NCBI GenBank assembly: GCA_008330645.1
Contig: VLTN01000086.1
Span: 33,568 to 97,567 of the forward strand
DNA from: Cafeteria roenbergensis
Taxonomy: Eukaryota > Sar > Bigyra > Bicosoecida > Cafeteriaceae
Direction of reading: 5' to 3'
Length of the DNA: 64,000 nucleotides
This document shows positions 26,065 to 37,055 of the stretch, piece by piece (position 1 is the first letter of the stretch; each line of letters starts with the position of its first letter). A program made the translations under genes and the position numbers. Below the pieces are notes generated by a model that saw only the letters and a list, made by a program, of their open reading frames with translations, was not told the DNA's origin and did not search any database.

Positions 26065-29000
26065 TCACTCGTCGCTCCCGATGGCCGCAAACCGCCCCTG
26101 CACCCGCCGCAGGCGCTCCTGCAGCCGCCTGGTGGCGGGGCTGGGCCCTGCGCGGGCCGGCTGGCCGGTGGGGCCGGCTCCTCCGGCTGATGCTGCCGAT
26201 GCGCCGGCTGGGCGCGTGGCGTCGCTTGCAGGTGCGCCTGCATCTGAGGCGCCCCCTGCAAGCGATTCGCGCCCCTCATCACCGACTGCGTCGGCGCTGG
26301 AGGCAGCGAATCGCTGTCGACCGGCAGATGGGCCAGCCTCGCCCCCGACGCCTCCGCCGTCTCGGCCTGGCAACGCATCGTCGTCCGCCCCTGCGAAGCT
26401 GACGTCATCCAAGAGGCTTGCTGACGGGCGCACTGGGCCCCGGGAGCGGCCGCCCCGAGACCCCGCAGTGGCTGCAGCGGCAGCGGTCTCGGCGGGGGCA
26501 GCCTGGCCCGCGCGGGATGGGCCGTGCGATGCGGGCGATCCTGCCATCGATCCTTCCTGCTGCGGGGCCCTGTCGACGTCAATGCGGATGCTCCCCGTGC
26601 GGCTGATAGCGACCCGCGACCTGGACGCGTTGCTCGCGAACGAGGCTTCGAAGTCACGGCGGCCGTGGCCGTCGTCCACCTCGTCATCGTCGCCGTCGCC
26701 GTCGCCGCCGTCGCCGTCAGCGCCGCCAGCGTTGCGGCGGCCTCCGAGCGCGCCTGTTCCGGCGTCGCGGCCACCGCCGCCAGCACCGTGGTCGTGGTCC
26801 TGGCGAGCGTACCTTCGAGGGCGATCCGCCGGCATTGCAGAGGCGCCCGGAACCGGCCGCGCCCAATCTGCCTCCAGCCGAGACGACTGGCCCGCCGACT
26901 GGCGGGTCACCGCAGCCTCGCCGCCACGCCGCCGTGACCACGCCACACCGGTGCCCGCCGCACCGGTTCCGTATCCAGCTGTCCGCCGGTCAAACGTGTC
27001 TCCGCCAGCGCCGTACCCGGTGCCAGCCATGTCCTGATCCCGGAGAATCGAGGGCCCGTCCCAGGCCGAAGAAAAACTGCTCCCGGCGCCTCGGTAGAGC
27101 CCCTCCCCGGCACCTGCCGCACCGGCCGCACCGGCCGCACCGGCCGCACCGGCGGCGGAGAAACTCGCACCGGCGCCAGCTGCGTAGCCGCCGTGAACGC
27201 TGTGCGCGCCCCCCGCCATGGACGACGCCAGAGCGGCCGCCGTGGCCGTCCGCTCCTCCTCCGCCGCCGCTAGCCGCCGCTGCAGCCGGCGCGCCTCCGC
27301 CTTGGCCTCTGCCGCCTCGCCTTCCAGCCTCGCTCTGTCCTCCTCCAGAGCGATGCGCGTCGCTCGGTCGTCGGCGCCGGCCTCGTCCTCCACACGCACC
27401 CGCGCCCGCAGCTTGGCGGCTTCCGTCTCCGCCTCGCGGATACGCCGGTTCGCGCTCGCCGCCTCCGCCTCCGCCTCCGCTGCCCGCGCCTCAGCGCGCC
27501 GCACTCGCGCTGAAGCGGCTTCACAGCGCTCCGCCTCAGCGCGCGCCTCGTCTGCGGCAGCCCTGGCCGCCGCCTCCGCCTCGGCCGCCCGGCGCTCCGC
27601 CTCAGCGAGCGCTGTGCGCAGCTCTGCCACCTGCTGCTGCAGCTCGCTCACGTCACCAGCAGCGGCTCTGTCGGCCTCGCCAGCTCCCGCCCGAGCCGCT
27701 TCAAGGTCTGAGCGAAGTCGCTCGGCCTCCGCTTCGGCTCTGCTGGCTCTGCCCTCGCTATCAGCTGACGCCTTTCTTGCGTCCGACGCCTCCTTCTCGG
27801 CGGCAGCGGCCTCGCGCGAGGCGTCGGCCAAGCGGCGGCGCGTGTCGGAGAGGGTGCGCTCCAGCCGCTGGCACAGGCGCCGCTCGCGCTCAGCCTCTGC
27901 CTGCGCCACTGCAACCGCCTCCTCCGTGGTCGCGGCGCCCCGCACCTCGCGCTCAGCTGCCAGGCGTGAGGCGGCCGCTCGCGCGTCGGCCCGGGCCGAT
28001 TCCGCCTCCGCCTCCGCCTCCGCGGCCGCGGACGTGGCCTCTTTGGCCTCCACTCGAGCCGCCTCCGCCTCGGCGGAGAGCTCTGCGAGCCGCTCCGTGG
28101 CCGCCTCCGCCTCGGCCTCGGCCGCCCCCAGCCGCCGGCGGAGAGTGCTGGCGGCCTCCTCTGCAACGGCTCTATGGCTCTGCGCCGCGGCGAGGGCCCC
28201 GCGCAGCTCTGCCACTTCGGCCTCTGCTGCGGCCAAAGCCGCGGCTCTGCCGGCGCGTGTGGATTGCGCGGCCGCCAGCGCGTCGAGGCGCGGCCGGAGC
28301 CTGTTGACGTCCTCTCTGAGCGACTCCGCGTCTCTCATCGCGCGCTCCGCCTTGGAGCGGCTCGCGAGCTCCGCCGCTGCCAGGAACCGCGCGGCCGACC
28401 GCAGCGCCGCAGATGCCTGGGGCACCGTCGCCTGCTCCGGCAGAGACCGCGGTGGCGGGTCCAAGGCAGCGCCAGCGCCAGCGCCAGCGGTTGACGTCCT
28501 TGCTCGTCCCGAAGCGGCGGCTCTGCCAGATCGACCCTTTGAGGGCGGCGGACGGCGCCCTCCGGTGCTGAGTCCGCCGCCGCCGGTGCCGAAGCGGCTG
28601 CCCCCTCCGTCACCACCGTCATCGGTGAAACCGCCGCTGTCCCCGCTGGCGTCGCTGGCGTCGCTGTCGCCGTCGGCAGCGTCGAAGCGGCGGCTTCCGC
28701 CGCCGCCACCACCACCACCACCACCACCGGATCCGCGACCGCCACCACCGTGACTGCGACCGCGGCTCCCGCTACCGCCACCAGCTTGCAGCTCCGCCGC
28801 CACGTCGTCGGGCACAGAGGCGGCAGCCGCGACCGCCTCCCGAGCGGCAGCCGCCACGGCCTCGCGCGCCCGCTCCGCATCGGCCGTCAGTGCCAGCACC
28901 GATCGCTGGACGACCCCCCGCTCCTCCTCCAGCGCCGCCTTTGCCGATTTGAGCGTCTCAATGACAGCGTTCTGCTCCTCGCACGTGCCCAGCAGCGCCT

Positions 29001-32000
29001 CCAGGTCCCGCTGCAGAGCCGCAGCCTTGCTCCTGGCGGCGGAGGCCGCTTCGCCCGCCTGCCTGGCGCCCCGGGCCGCCTCAGCCTCCGCCAGTTGCAG
29101 TCGTTCCCCGAGTTGCTCGGCTCTGCCCGCCGCCTCCTCGGCCTCGCTCTGGGCCTGCGAGAGCGCCTCGGCGGTTTCACGCTCCGCGGTTTCGGCCTCG
29201 CGTTGCGCCGCCTCGGCCGACCGGATGCGATCGATGAGCATCCGCCGCTCCGTCGATCGCGCGTCGGCCTCCTCCGCCGCTGCGGCCTTCTCTGCAGACA
29301 GCGACGCTTCGGCCTGCTCTGCCCGCGACGTCGTGTCGTGGAGCTTGGCACGAAGCGCCCTCACTTCGCTGCGGGCCTCCGAGAGCTCTGCCTCGGCGGT
29401 TGCTGCCAGCTGCTCGGCCTGCTCTGCCCGGTGCAGGGCGCTGGATCGGTCGCTGGCGGCTGCTTCCGCCTCCGCGCGCGCCTGCGCCTGATCCTTCCGG
29501 GCGGTTTCGCACAGGCTCTTGGCTTCGTCGCGCTCCAGCTCTGCCTGCTCTGCCCTACCGGTGGCCTCGTTGGCCTCGGCGGAACGTTCCTCCGCCACCT
29601 CCTCCGCCACCCTTCGTGCGGCCGCGGCCTCGGCCCGTGCCGACGCGACGGTGTCCTCGGCCTCCTGGGCGCGGTTTCGCGCCTCTTCAAGGTCCAGGCG
29701 GAGGGAGTGGATCTCCTCGTGGAGGAGCCGGCGCTGCGACCTGCGGTCGTCCTCCTCCGCCTCGACGGTCAGCCCCGCGTCGCGAAGTGCCCTCGCCGTC
29801 AGGCAGAGCCACCTGGCAGAGCGGCGCAGCGCGGCGGCGGCGCAGGGGGCCCCTGCCGTCACGGCTTCGCTGCGCCCCAGCTTCACCAGCCGCTTGGCTC
29901 TGACCAGCGCCAGCTCTGCCGCTGCCTCGGCCAGCGCGGCGTTGTCAGCTGACCCGCGCTCACGGCCGGCTCTGCCTCCTCCTCCCCCCCCAGCAGCAGC
30001 AGCTGTGGCCGCTGCCGCCAGGACGAAGGCCTCGTCCGCGTCGACTTCGCCGTCGGCGCTGGCGTCATCCCGCCCGCCGTGGCCGTGGCCGTGGCCGTGG
30101 CCGTGGCCGCGGCCGCCATAGCCGCCACCGCTCCCCGCGCCGTCGCCGTCGTCGTCGTCATCGTAGAGGTCATCGTCGTCACCGCCGCTGCCAGCCCCGG
30201 CCGCCGAATCGGCGTCCCCGCCACTACGCTCGCCACGCCCCGCCGACTCCGCCTCGTCGTCGTCGAATCGTGATCGGCCGGCGGCTGTCGCGTCGCCGAG
30301 GGACCCACCCCACCCGCTCCTCCTCTGGTGGCTCTGCCCGCGGCCGCGGCCTGTCGCACGCTCCTGCCTCCGGCTCTGCCGCGTCGCCCCACGCCTCCCA
30401 GCGCCACCGTGCCGGCGGTTTCGCGGCTTTGCCACGACTGCGAGTCCGGCGCGTCGCTCCTCCGCCGCCTCCGTGGCTTCGGCTCTGCCGATTGCCTCTT
30501 CGAGCTCTGCCTCCGCCTGCTCTGCCAGGGTCCTGGCCTCGCGCAGAGCCGCGACCTCCACTTCGAGAGCTCCCGCCCTGGCCCTGAGTGACCCCGCCTC
30601 CGCGTCCACCCCCGCCTTGCCGCCGACCGCTGCCTCCGCGCGGCGCCGCTCGGCCTCCGCCGCCGCCCTGGCCGCCTGTAGCTCCGACTTGGCAACCTCC
30701 GTCTCCGCCTCCGCCTGGGCGGCTCTGCCCGCAGCCTGCTGCAGAGCCGCGTCGAGGTCAGCTGACCGCGCCTCCGCCTCCTTCGCGCGGGCAGTGGCTT
30801 CGTCCCGCTCCGCCTCTGACGAGTCCAGCGCCAGCTCCGTCGCGCGAAGCTTCCTCAGAGCCTCCTCCTCGGCCTGTCGCGCCGCCGACGCCTGCTCGCG
30901 CGCGGCCTCGGCCTCCGCGCGCTGCTGCCGCATGGCTGCCAGCAGCTGTGACTTCACTTCCTCGGAGTCAGACGCCGCCCCTCCGGCCCCGGCCGCCGCC
31001 GCCTGCGCGGCCGCCGCCGCCTCCTCCGCCCGCTCCGCCCGCTTCAGCTGCCTGTCAGCTGCCTGCCGGGCGGCGTCGGCCTCTTCCCGCGCCGCCTCCG
31101 CTGCCGCCTCCGCGGCCGTCACGCGCTCCTGCGCCTCTGCGGCGTAGTCGACCAGCGCCTCCTTCTCCTGTCGCAGCCGGGCCAGCGCGGTCGCCGTCGA
31201 TGGCGACGACGGCGACGACGATGACGACGACGACGCCGTGTGGGCGCCGCCCCCGCCGGTACGGCCCGCCGACGAGGCGGCCGCCTCCGCCGCCTCCGCC
31301 CTGGCGTGTGCCTCTCTGAGCCTGCCCTGCAGAGCCCTGACCTCCGCCGCCAGCCGGCCGCTCTCCACGCGCGCCGCGGCCTCCTCCGGCGACGCCCCGC
31401 CCTCCTCCGCCCTGGCCCTCACGGCCTCCTCCAGCACCGCAATGTACGCCCGGGCGCTCTCGCCGGCCGCCTCCTCCTCCCGCAGCTGCGCCTCCAGCGC
31501 TCCAGCGCGGCCATGGCCCCCAGACGCGCCGCCGCCGCCACGGCCGCCTCGGCTGGGGCTGCTTCCCGAGCCGCGGTTCCGCCGCTTTGCGCGCCGCAGC
31601 TCGGCATCGACGGACGCCGCCCGCGCCTGCGCGGCATCAGCCACCGATCGCAGCTGCGTCAGTTCCCTGTCGCGCGCGGCGAGGCGCCGCCGCAGCTCGC
31701 GGATCTGCCGAGTTCCGTCAGCGCCGCCGCCACCGCTACCAGCTGTGCCATCAGGGGCTGGGGTTCCCATGTGCGCTCTGGTCACGGGCAGCGGGTGGCC
31801 CGGGCAGAGCTCGAGAATGCGCTCCTCCGCCAGCCTGCCGTACGCTGCCGCATCGTCCAGCCGGCGGCGCAGGTCGGCGAGTTCCCGGGCCTGGGAGGCG
31901 ATTTTGGCGGCAAACGCGGCCGTGTCCGGGCCCGAGCCGGCGCTGGTGCCGGCCGGCGGCGAGCGGGGCGGCTGGCGCCTCTGGTGCCGCTGCGGCCTCC

Positions 32001-32502
32001 CGTCGCCAGAGCGGACACCGGCACGGCCGGTGTGCTCGCCGTCTGCGGCAGCGGGGAGACGGGAAGGAGCGCGCACAAGGACGGAGGCTGGTGGAGGGGC
32101 GAGCGCTGACTCCGCGCGTGGCGACGACCGCGGCGCCGTGAGGCACCCCCCCCCCCCCCCCAGCGTGGCGACCACGGCAAGTCTCGAGAGGAAAGCCTTT
32201 GTCGGGAGAGGCAACGCGGGCTGGGCGCGGCCGTCGCAGACGCAACGGGGCTGGAGGGGCGGTGGCGCCGCAGGCAGGCAACTGCCACGCTGCTGAAGCG
32301 GCCCGCGCAAGGCTTGCAGCGTGAGCCCGGCCACGGCTGGGCAGACCGCAACGGCCAGCAAGCAACGGGGGATGGGCCCGAGGACCCGGGAGCGGGAGTG
32401 CGCCAGCGAAGGCTGACCCAGCGGCGGGCCTGTGGCGTGGTCGTCGGCTGCTGCAACGACGGCGGCTGCCGCTGTGCACCCACGGCGCGCGAGGGGGTCC
32501 AC
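26065..32502 (-). CDS. Giant coiled-coil protein, N-terminus unresolved
   Basis: The frame is open for 2145 codons, but its first codon is GTG and the first ATG (31770) lies inside an obvious coiled coil (TAAFAAKIASQARELADLRR is upstream of it). The true N-terminus is therefore upstream, through an intron or the poly-C tract at 32146-32161. Residues about 200-1700 are Ala/Glu/Arg heptads, interrupted by Gly/Asp-rich linkers (a DDDDLYDDDDDGDGAG tract, a HGHGHGHGHG run). The C-terminal 450 residues are Gly/Ala/Ser-rich and disordered, ending in a short helix RLQERLRRVQGRFAAIGSDE. No enzymatic domain. It resembles large centrosomal or ciliary coiled-coil proteins in general style only. Confidence 0.75.
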   Translation of the reverse strand: MDPLARRGCTAAAAVVAAADDHATGPPLGQPSLAHSRSRVLGPIPRCLLAVAVCPAVAGLTLQALRGPLQQRGSCLPAAPPPLQPRCVCDGRAQPALPLPTKAFLSRLAVVATLGGGGGCLTAPRSSPRAESALAPPPASVLVRAPSRLPAAADGEHTGRAGVRSGDGRPQRHQRRQPPRSPPAGTSAGSGPDTAAFAAKIASQARELADLRRRLDDAAAYGRLAEERILELCPGHPLPVTRAHMGTPAPDGTAGSGGGGADGTRQIRELRRRLAARDRELTQLRSVADAAQARAASVDAELRRAKRRNRGSGSSPSRGGRGGGGASGGHGRAGALEAQLREEEAAGESARAYIAVLEEAVRARAEEGGASPEEAAARVESGRLAAEVRALQGRLREAHARAEAAEAAASSAGRTGGGGAHTASSSSSSSPSSPSTATALARLRQEKEALVDYAAEAQERVTAAEAAAEAAREEADAARQAADRQLKRAERAEEAAAAAQAAAAGAGGAASDSEEVKSQLLAAMRQQRAEAEAAREQASAARQAEEEALRKLRATELALDSSEAERDEATARAKEAEARSADLDAALQQAAGRAAQAEAETEVAKSELQAARAAAEAERRRAEAAVGGKAGVDAEAGSLRARAGALEVEVAALREARTLAEQAEAELEEAIGRAEATEAAEERRAGLAVVAKPRNRRHGGAGRRGATRQSRRQERATGRGRGQSHQRRSGWGGSLGDATAAGRSRFDDDEAESAGRGERSGGDADSAAGAGSGGDDDDLYDDDDDGDGAGSGGGYGGRGHGHGHGHGHGGRDDASADGEVDADEAFVLAAAATAAAAGGGGGGRAGRERGSADNAALAEAAAELALVRAKRLVKLGRSEAVTAGAPCAAAALRRSARWLCLTARALRDAGLTVEAEEDDRRSQRRLLHEEIHSLRLDLEEARNRAQEAEDTVASARAEAAAARRVAEEVAEERSAEANEATGRAEQAELERDEAKSLCETARKDQAQARAEAEAAASDRSSALHRAEQAEQLAATAEAELSEARSEVRALRAKLHDTTSRAEQAEASLSAEKAAAAEEADARSTERRMLIDRIRSAEAAQREAETAERETAEALSQAQSEAEEAAGRAEQLGERLQLAEAEAARGARQAGEAASAARSKAAALQRDLEALLGTCEEQNAVIETLKSAKAALEEERGVVQRSVLALTADAERAREAVAAAAREAVAAAASVPDDVAAELQAGGGSGSRGRSHGGGGRGSGGGGGGGGGGGSRRFDAADGDSDASDASGDSGGFTDDGGDGGGSRFGTGGGGLSTGGRRPPPSKGRSGRAAASGRARTSTAGAGAGAALDPPPRSLPEQATVPQASAALRSAARFLAAAELASRSKAERAMRDAESLREDVNRLRPRLDALAAAQSTRAGRAAALAAAEAEVAELRGALAAAQSHRAVAEEAASTLRRRLGAAEAEAEAATERLAELSAEAEAARVEAKEATSAAAEAEAEAESARADARAAASRLAAEREVRGAATTEEAVAVAQAEAERERRLCQRLERTLSDTRRRLADASREAAAAEKEASDARKASADSEGRASRAEAEAERLRSDLEAARAGAGEADRAAAGDVSELQQQVAELRTALAEAERRAAEAEAAARAAADEARAEAERCEAASARVRRAEARAAEAEAEAASANRRIREAETEAAKLRARVRVEDEAGADDRATRIALEEDRARLEGEAAEAKAEARRLQRRLAAAEEERTATAAALASSMAGGAHSVHGGYAAGAGASFSAAGAAGAAGAAGAAGAGEGLYRGAGSSFSSAWDGPSILRDQDMAGTGYGAGGDTFDRRTAGYGTGAAGTGVAWSRRRGGEAAVTRQSAGQSSRLEADWARPVPGASAMPADRPRRYARQDHDHGAGGGGRDAGTGALGGRRNAGGADGDGGDGDGDDDEVDDGHGRRDFEASFASNASRSRVAISRTGSIRIDVDRAPQQEGSMAGSPASHGPSRAGQAAPAETAAAAATAGSRGGRSRGPVRPSASLLDDVSFAGADDDALPGRDGGGVGGEAGPSAGRQRFAASSADAVGDEGRESLAGGASDAGAPASDATRPAGASAASAGGAGPTGQPARAGPSPATRRLQERLRRVQGRFAAIGSDE
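27118..27155 (-). repeat. 9-bp GCACCGGCC tandem repeat in CDS
   Basis: About four copies, encoding a Gly-Ala-Ala run in the disordered C-terminal region of the giant coiled-coil protein. Confidence 0.85.
30078..30110 (-). repeat. GTGGCC hexanucleotide repeat encoding (His-Gly)n
   Basis: Five-plus copies of GTGGCC on the plus strand read as alternating His-Gly on the coding strand, inside a Gly/Asp-rich linker of the giant coiled-coil protein. Confidence 0.85.
32146..32161. repeat. 16-base poly-C homopolymer
   Basis: Sixteen consecutive C (16 G on the coding strand) near the 5' end of the minus-strand coiled-coil gene. The downstream coding frame has no ATG above this tract. One more G would join it to a frame that starts with an ATG at 32651. 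Confidence 0.9.
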
Positions 32503-32651
32503 GGCACGAAAGGCGGGCGCGCATCGCAGCTGGGGTGCATCTCACGATGTCGGCTGCCGCCCCGGGCGTGCGGGGCGGCGCCGTAGTCAGCCCGAGGGGG
32601 GCTCGGCTCCATCTCGAACCCGTCGGCGGGGCTGAGCAGGCCTGAGTCCAT
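32162..32651 (-). other. Candidate 5' coding segment of the giant coiled-coil gene
   Basis: An ATG at 32651 opens a frame (MDSGLLSPADGFEMEPSPPR) that runs to the poly-G tract. It would continue into the coiled coil if the homopolymer had 17 rather than 16 bases. The predicted peptide is Ser/Pro/Arg-rich and low-complexity, so coding is uncertain; a spliced first exon is the alternative. Confidence 0.3.
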
Positions 32652-32998
32652 GCAGGGCCGGGGCCAAGCGCGAGAGCGCCGCGCAGCCTGCCGTGCACTG
32701 GAGCCGAAGCGCCTCCAGTGGGCCCGAGATGGGGCGGCTCTCTGCGCGGCGGCACGGCTCGCCTGGCAGAGGCGCGGGGCGGGCGCGGGGACCGGCGTCG
32801 GAGGCGCGCTTGCCTCTGTCGACGGGTTGCAAACGGTCGTCAAGGGCTCTGCCGGTGCGACCATCGATTCCGCCGCGGGCGGCGGCTGCACCGAGGCGCA
32901 CGGGGCGCGCGCACAGCGGCGCAGCGGGGTAGGCGGCCCGCGAAGCTAGGCTTCCCCTCCCAAGAGGCGCCTGGCAGCACGGACTGCCGGCCCGCACG
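32652..32998. promoter_or_regulatory. Divergent promoter region between coiled-coil and kinesin genes
   Basis: A gap of at most about 350 bases (500 if the coiled-coil gene starts lower) between divergent starts. GC-rich, with no recognisable core-promoter element. The call rests on position only. Confidence 0.35.
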
Positions 32999-35900
32999 AT
33001 GGACCGCGACGCTTTGCGGCGGCAGGCGCGGTCGCGACATGGCAGCGGCAGCGGCGCGGCAACACCGCCCTCCCCGCCCATTCGGGTGACACGCTACGCC
33101 CCGGACGGCAACCAATCGACCTCGCGGCGCAGCCCTCGTCCAGGGTCGCCCGCCGGCCCCGTCGTCGCTGCGTCGCCGGCCAATGCAGAGGCATCCGGGC
33201 TCGCGCGACCGATGCGCCGCCGGCTCGCATCGGCAGCGCTGCGCGAGTCGTCCAGCGAGTCTTACGGCTCCGCGGCCTCTGCGGGCGCGCCAGCGCTTGA
33301 GAGCGACAGCCGGCCGCCCCGCGCGGGCGCGCCCTTGGCAGCCGGGCGCCTTGGGGCGCAGGCGCTTTCGCGGCCGGTTCTGCGGGTTGCGCCGCCTGCG
33401 TCCCCGCGCACCGGGCCCCACGCGTCTCCCGCCCGTTGGGACGACGGCGGCCGTCGCCACCGGTCTGCTTCCGACGCGCGCGCTCCCCTTGGTGCCCCTG
33501 ACGGCGCGCCCGACGGCCGCGGCGGCGGCGGCCGCAGTCGCGTGGCGTCCGCGAGCGCTGCGACGGAACTGGCTCGCGCTGCCGCCCACGAGCCGGACAG
33601 GATGCGCGTCCGCGCCCCAAAGAGCCCCTCTTCCGTCGGATCGTCTGCGGGCCGCGGTGACGGCCGCGCGAGCAACCCCGCGCGCCGGGGCATGAGCTCG
33701 CCGGCGCAGCGCCGGGACGCGGACGATTTTCAGCGCGTGGCGGTGTTTCTGCGCATCCGCCCTCTCCTGGCCCCCGAGCTCCAGGCAGGCGTCAAGGCCG
33801 CGAACTGGCAGTACAATGCGTCGTCCGTGCTGGTGGATGACGGGCTGAGCCGGCGCCAGCACGACTTTGACGGCGTGTTTGGACCCGGCGCCGCAAACAC
33901 GAGCGTGTACGAGCGGCTTGCGGCCCCAGTCGTGCGGCGCGTGCTGGCCGGGTACAACGGCACCGTGTTTGCGTACGGGCAGACGGGCTCGGGCAAGACC
34001 CACAGCATGCTGGGCCCCACGCACGCCATGGGCGAGGCGGCGGCCGAGGCGGCGCGCGCGGGCGACGGCCGCCTTCCCGACTCAGCAGGGGTCATTCCGC
34101 GCGCGCTGGCTGACGTGTTCAGGGCAGTGGCCGCCTCGCGCCGCCGCGAGTACCTGCTGCGGGTGTCGTATATGGAGGTGTATTTGGAGGAGATTAACGA
34201 CCTTCTGCGAGACGTGCCAGGAACTAGGCCGGAGTTTGACGCCAAGGGCTCTTCAACGCCGAGACCATCCACGCCCCGCGCAGCGGCACAGGGCCTCGCA
34301 GCCGCCGGCAGCGGCAGCAGCGGCGGAGGAGGCGGCAGCGGCGGCGGCGGCGGCAGCAGCAGCGAGAGGGAGCTGGCCTCTGGCGCGGCTGGCGGAAGTG
34401 GCTCTGCCGTTGGTGGCTCTGCCGGCCGAAACCTGAAAATTGTGGCCGACGACTCGGCCCGCGGGTGCGAGATCGAGGGGCTCCGCGAGGAGGTGGTGAC
34501 GAGCCTGGCGGCGGCACTGCGGCTAGTGCGCCGGGGGGAGTCGGTCCGGCACTACGGAAGCCACAGCATGAACAGCGCCTCTAGCCGGAGCCACACCGTC
34601 TTCCGCCTCACGGTGGAGTCCAGGCCCATCGCCGCAGCAGCGTGGCGCAGCGGCGGCTCTGCCGGCGGCTCTGCCGGTGGCGAAGGCTGGAGTGACGACG
34701 ACGGCGGCGACGCCAGGCCGCCCGGTCAGCTGGACATCACCGACGCATCAGCCGCCGGTCAAGACGATCAAGGGGGCTGGCGGCGGATCGGCCCGGCCGC
34801 CGGCCCCGCCGCAGGCGTGCGTGTCTCCGTGCTCAACCTGGTGGACCTGGCAGGATCCGAGCGGCAGGAGCACACTGGCGCCACGGGGGCGCGCCTGAAG
34901 GAGGGGGCGGCGATCAACAAGAGCCTCTCGTCGCTGACGCTGGTGCTCTCCCGGCTCGCCAAGCAGGCGCGACGAGAGCAGCGCAGGGCGATGGCCGGCG
35001 GCTCTGCCGGCAGAGCGCTTCGGAGGGGGGGCAGTGGCGGCTCCGTGCACGCGGGGTCCGTTTTGGCAAGTGACCTCAGCGACGCGAGCGAGGCTCGCTC
35101 CGCCTTCACAGCCGACGACGACGACGACGACGTCGACGACGACGTCGACGCCGGGGGCGCGGACGGCCCTCTGGACGGTGTCCCGACCAGCCGCGACGGC
35201 GTGGGCGCTCCGGGTGGCAGCGGCCGCGGAGGGGCCGGCCGTCGCGACGCCGGCAGCGTTGACACGCGCGAGGGCGACGATGACGACGACGACGACGACG
35301 ACGACGTATCCAGCGTCGGCGCCGCCTCCGACGTCGCATCGCTTCGGGCCGGCAGAGCCGGTCACGCCGGCATCGCCGGAGGTCGGCACCGCGCCGATTC
35401 GGGCTCAGGGCTCCGCTCCCCTGGCGGAAGCGGTTTCGCCGGTGGAGCGATGCGCCGAGCACGAAGTGCGTCGCTCATGATACCGGGAACATCCGCCCGT
35501 GGCTCTGCCGCTCACTTCCTGGCGCCATCGAACGCCTCCAGCAGAGCCGGCGGCGGCTCCGGCGCCGCTGCCGGCGGCCACTCCGCCAGTCGCTGGGGCG
35601 CGCTGAGGGCTGCTGTGAAGAGCGGCGCGGCTGCGGCCAGCGGACACAGACCCAGCCTCCTCGACGTCGTCAGGGCAGAGCGCGCGCGCAGAGCCGGCAG
35701 AGCCGGTGGCCACAACCACACCTCTTCTGCCGCCGCGGCAGAGCACATCCCATTCAGGTCGTCGAAGCTCACGCGGATCCTCCGGCAGAGCCTGGGGGGG
35801 TCCTCGTGCACGGCGGTACTTTGCGCCGTGAATCCCTCCGAGCAGCACAGGCATGAGAGCGCCTCCACGCTCAAGTTCGGCTCGCGGTGCAAGCTCATCA

Positions 35901-37024
35901 AGACGGCGGCGAAGCGGAGTGGCGCGGGAAACTCCGCAGACGGCGCAGCCGCGGGCGGGGCTGATGGGCAGCTGATTGCCCGCTACAAGCAGCGCATCGC
36001 TCAGCTTCGCGAGCAGGTCAAGACCCTGTCGCGCGCATCTCCCCAGACGCCAGACGCAGCGGCAGCGGCAGCGGCAGCGGCAGCAGAAGCGGCGGTGGCC
36101 GGATTTGTGTCTGGCCCGACGGACGCAGAACTGCGGCTGTCGGAGGCGCGGGCTTCGACGATCGAACATCAACGCAGGGCGGAGTCACTCGCCAAAACAG
36201 TCAGGACGTTGCGGCAAATTCTGCTGACAGGGGCCCCGTCACAGGACCCTGCCGATGCCGACTTGGCAGAGCCAGGATCCTTCCAGGTCCTTCCGGCTCC
36301 CGCCATGCCGGTGCTGCCCCGGCCCGCATCTCGCGCCTCGTTCGGCGGGCCCGCCGGCACGCCTGGGTCTCTGAGGGCGGCAGGCGACCGCGAGGACCCC
36401 GCCTCCGGTGACAGGCCCCCCGAGGGCCCCGGGGAGTCGCTGCAGGCGTTTGGGTTTGGGTCACCCGACCCCAGCCCTGGAGGCCAGCTCGCCCCGCCGC
36501 GACGCACGCCAGCAGACGGCTCTGCCAAACATGGCTCTGCCGAGCAGGGCTCTGCAGGAGACAAGCAACCCGGCCGCTCCGGTGACTCTTCGCCTTGGGC
36601 AGGCAGCAGCAGCTTGAGCGACGCCAACAGCTCTGCCATCTTCCTGCCGGCTGGTGACGCCTCTCAGCCGAGTCGCTCCAAGAGGCGCCACCCGCCGCGC
36701 GCGCCTCCCCGGCGCCGGCCTGATGACGGGGGGAAAAAACCTCCTGTTGCTTCGGGCAGAGCCTCTGCGGAGCAGAGCTCCAGCACTTCGGGGTCTGACT
36801 CTGACTCTGACACTGACTCTGCGTCGCTCAGTGACAGCGCGTCTGACGCCGCAGCAGCGCGACCAGCCCGCCGCGTCGCTCGCACCTCAGGCCCACGCAT
36901 CGTTTGGCCGGGGGCCAGCGCTGCTGCCTCTGCTGCTGGTGGTTCTGCTGGTGCTGGTGCTGCTGGTACTGCTTCTGCTGCTCTTGGAACGGAGGCCGAG
37001 GCCAGCTCCGCAGATCGTGCCACA

Positions 37025-37055
<31 letters not shown>

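Noticed and set aside
27218-28753. Plus-strand 511-codon Ala/Ser frame opposite the giant coiled coil
   Set aside because: Same antisense effect of Ala/Glu/Arg codons.
34966-35740. The kinesin loop-12 segment as an in-frame intron
   Set aside because: It has coding-like composition, codon-aligned Asp repeats and no donor/acceptor pair matching the PHPT1 intron; not fully excluded without RNA.
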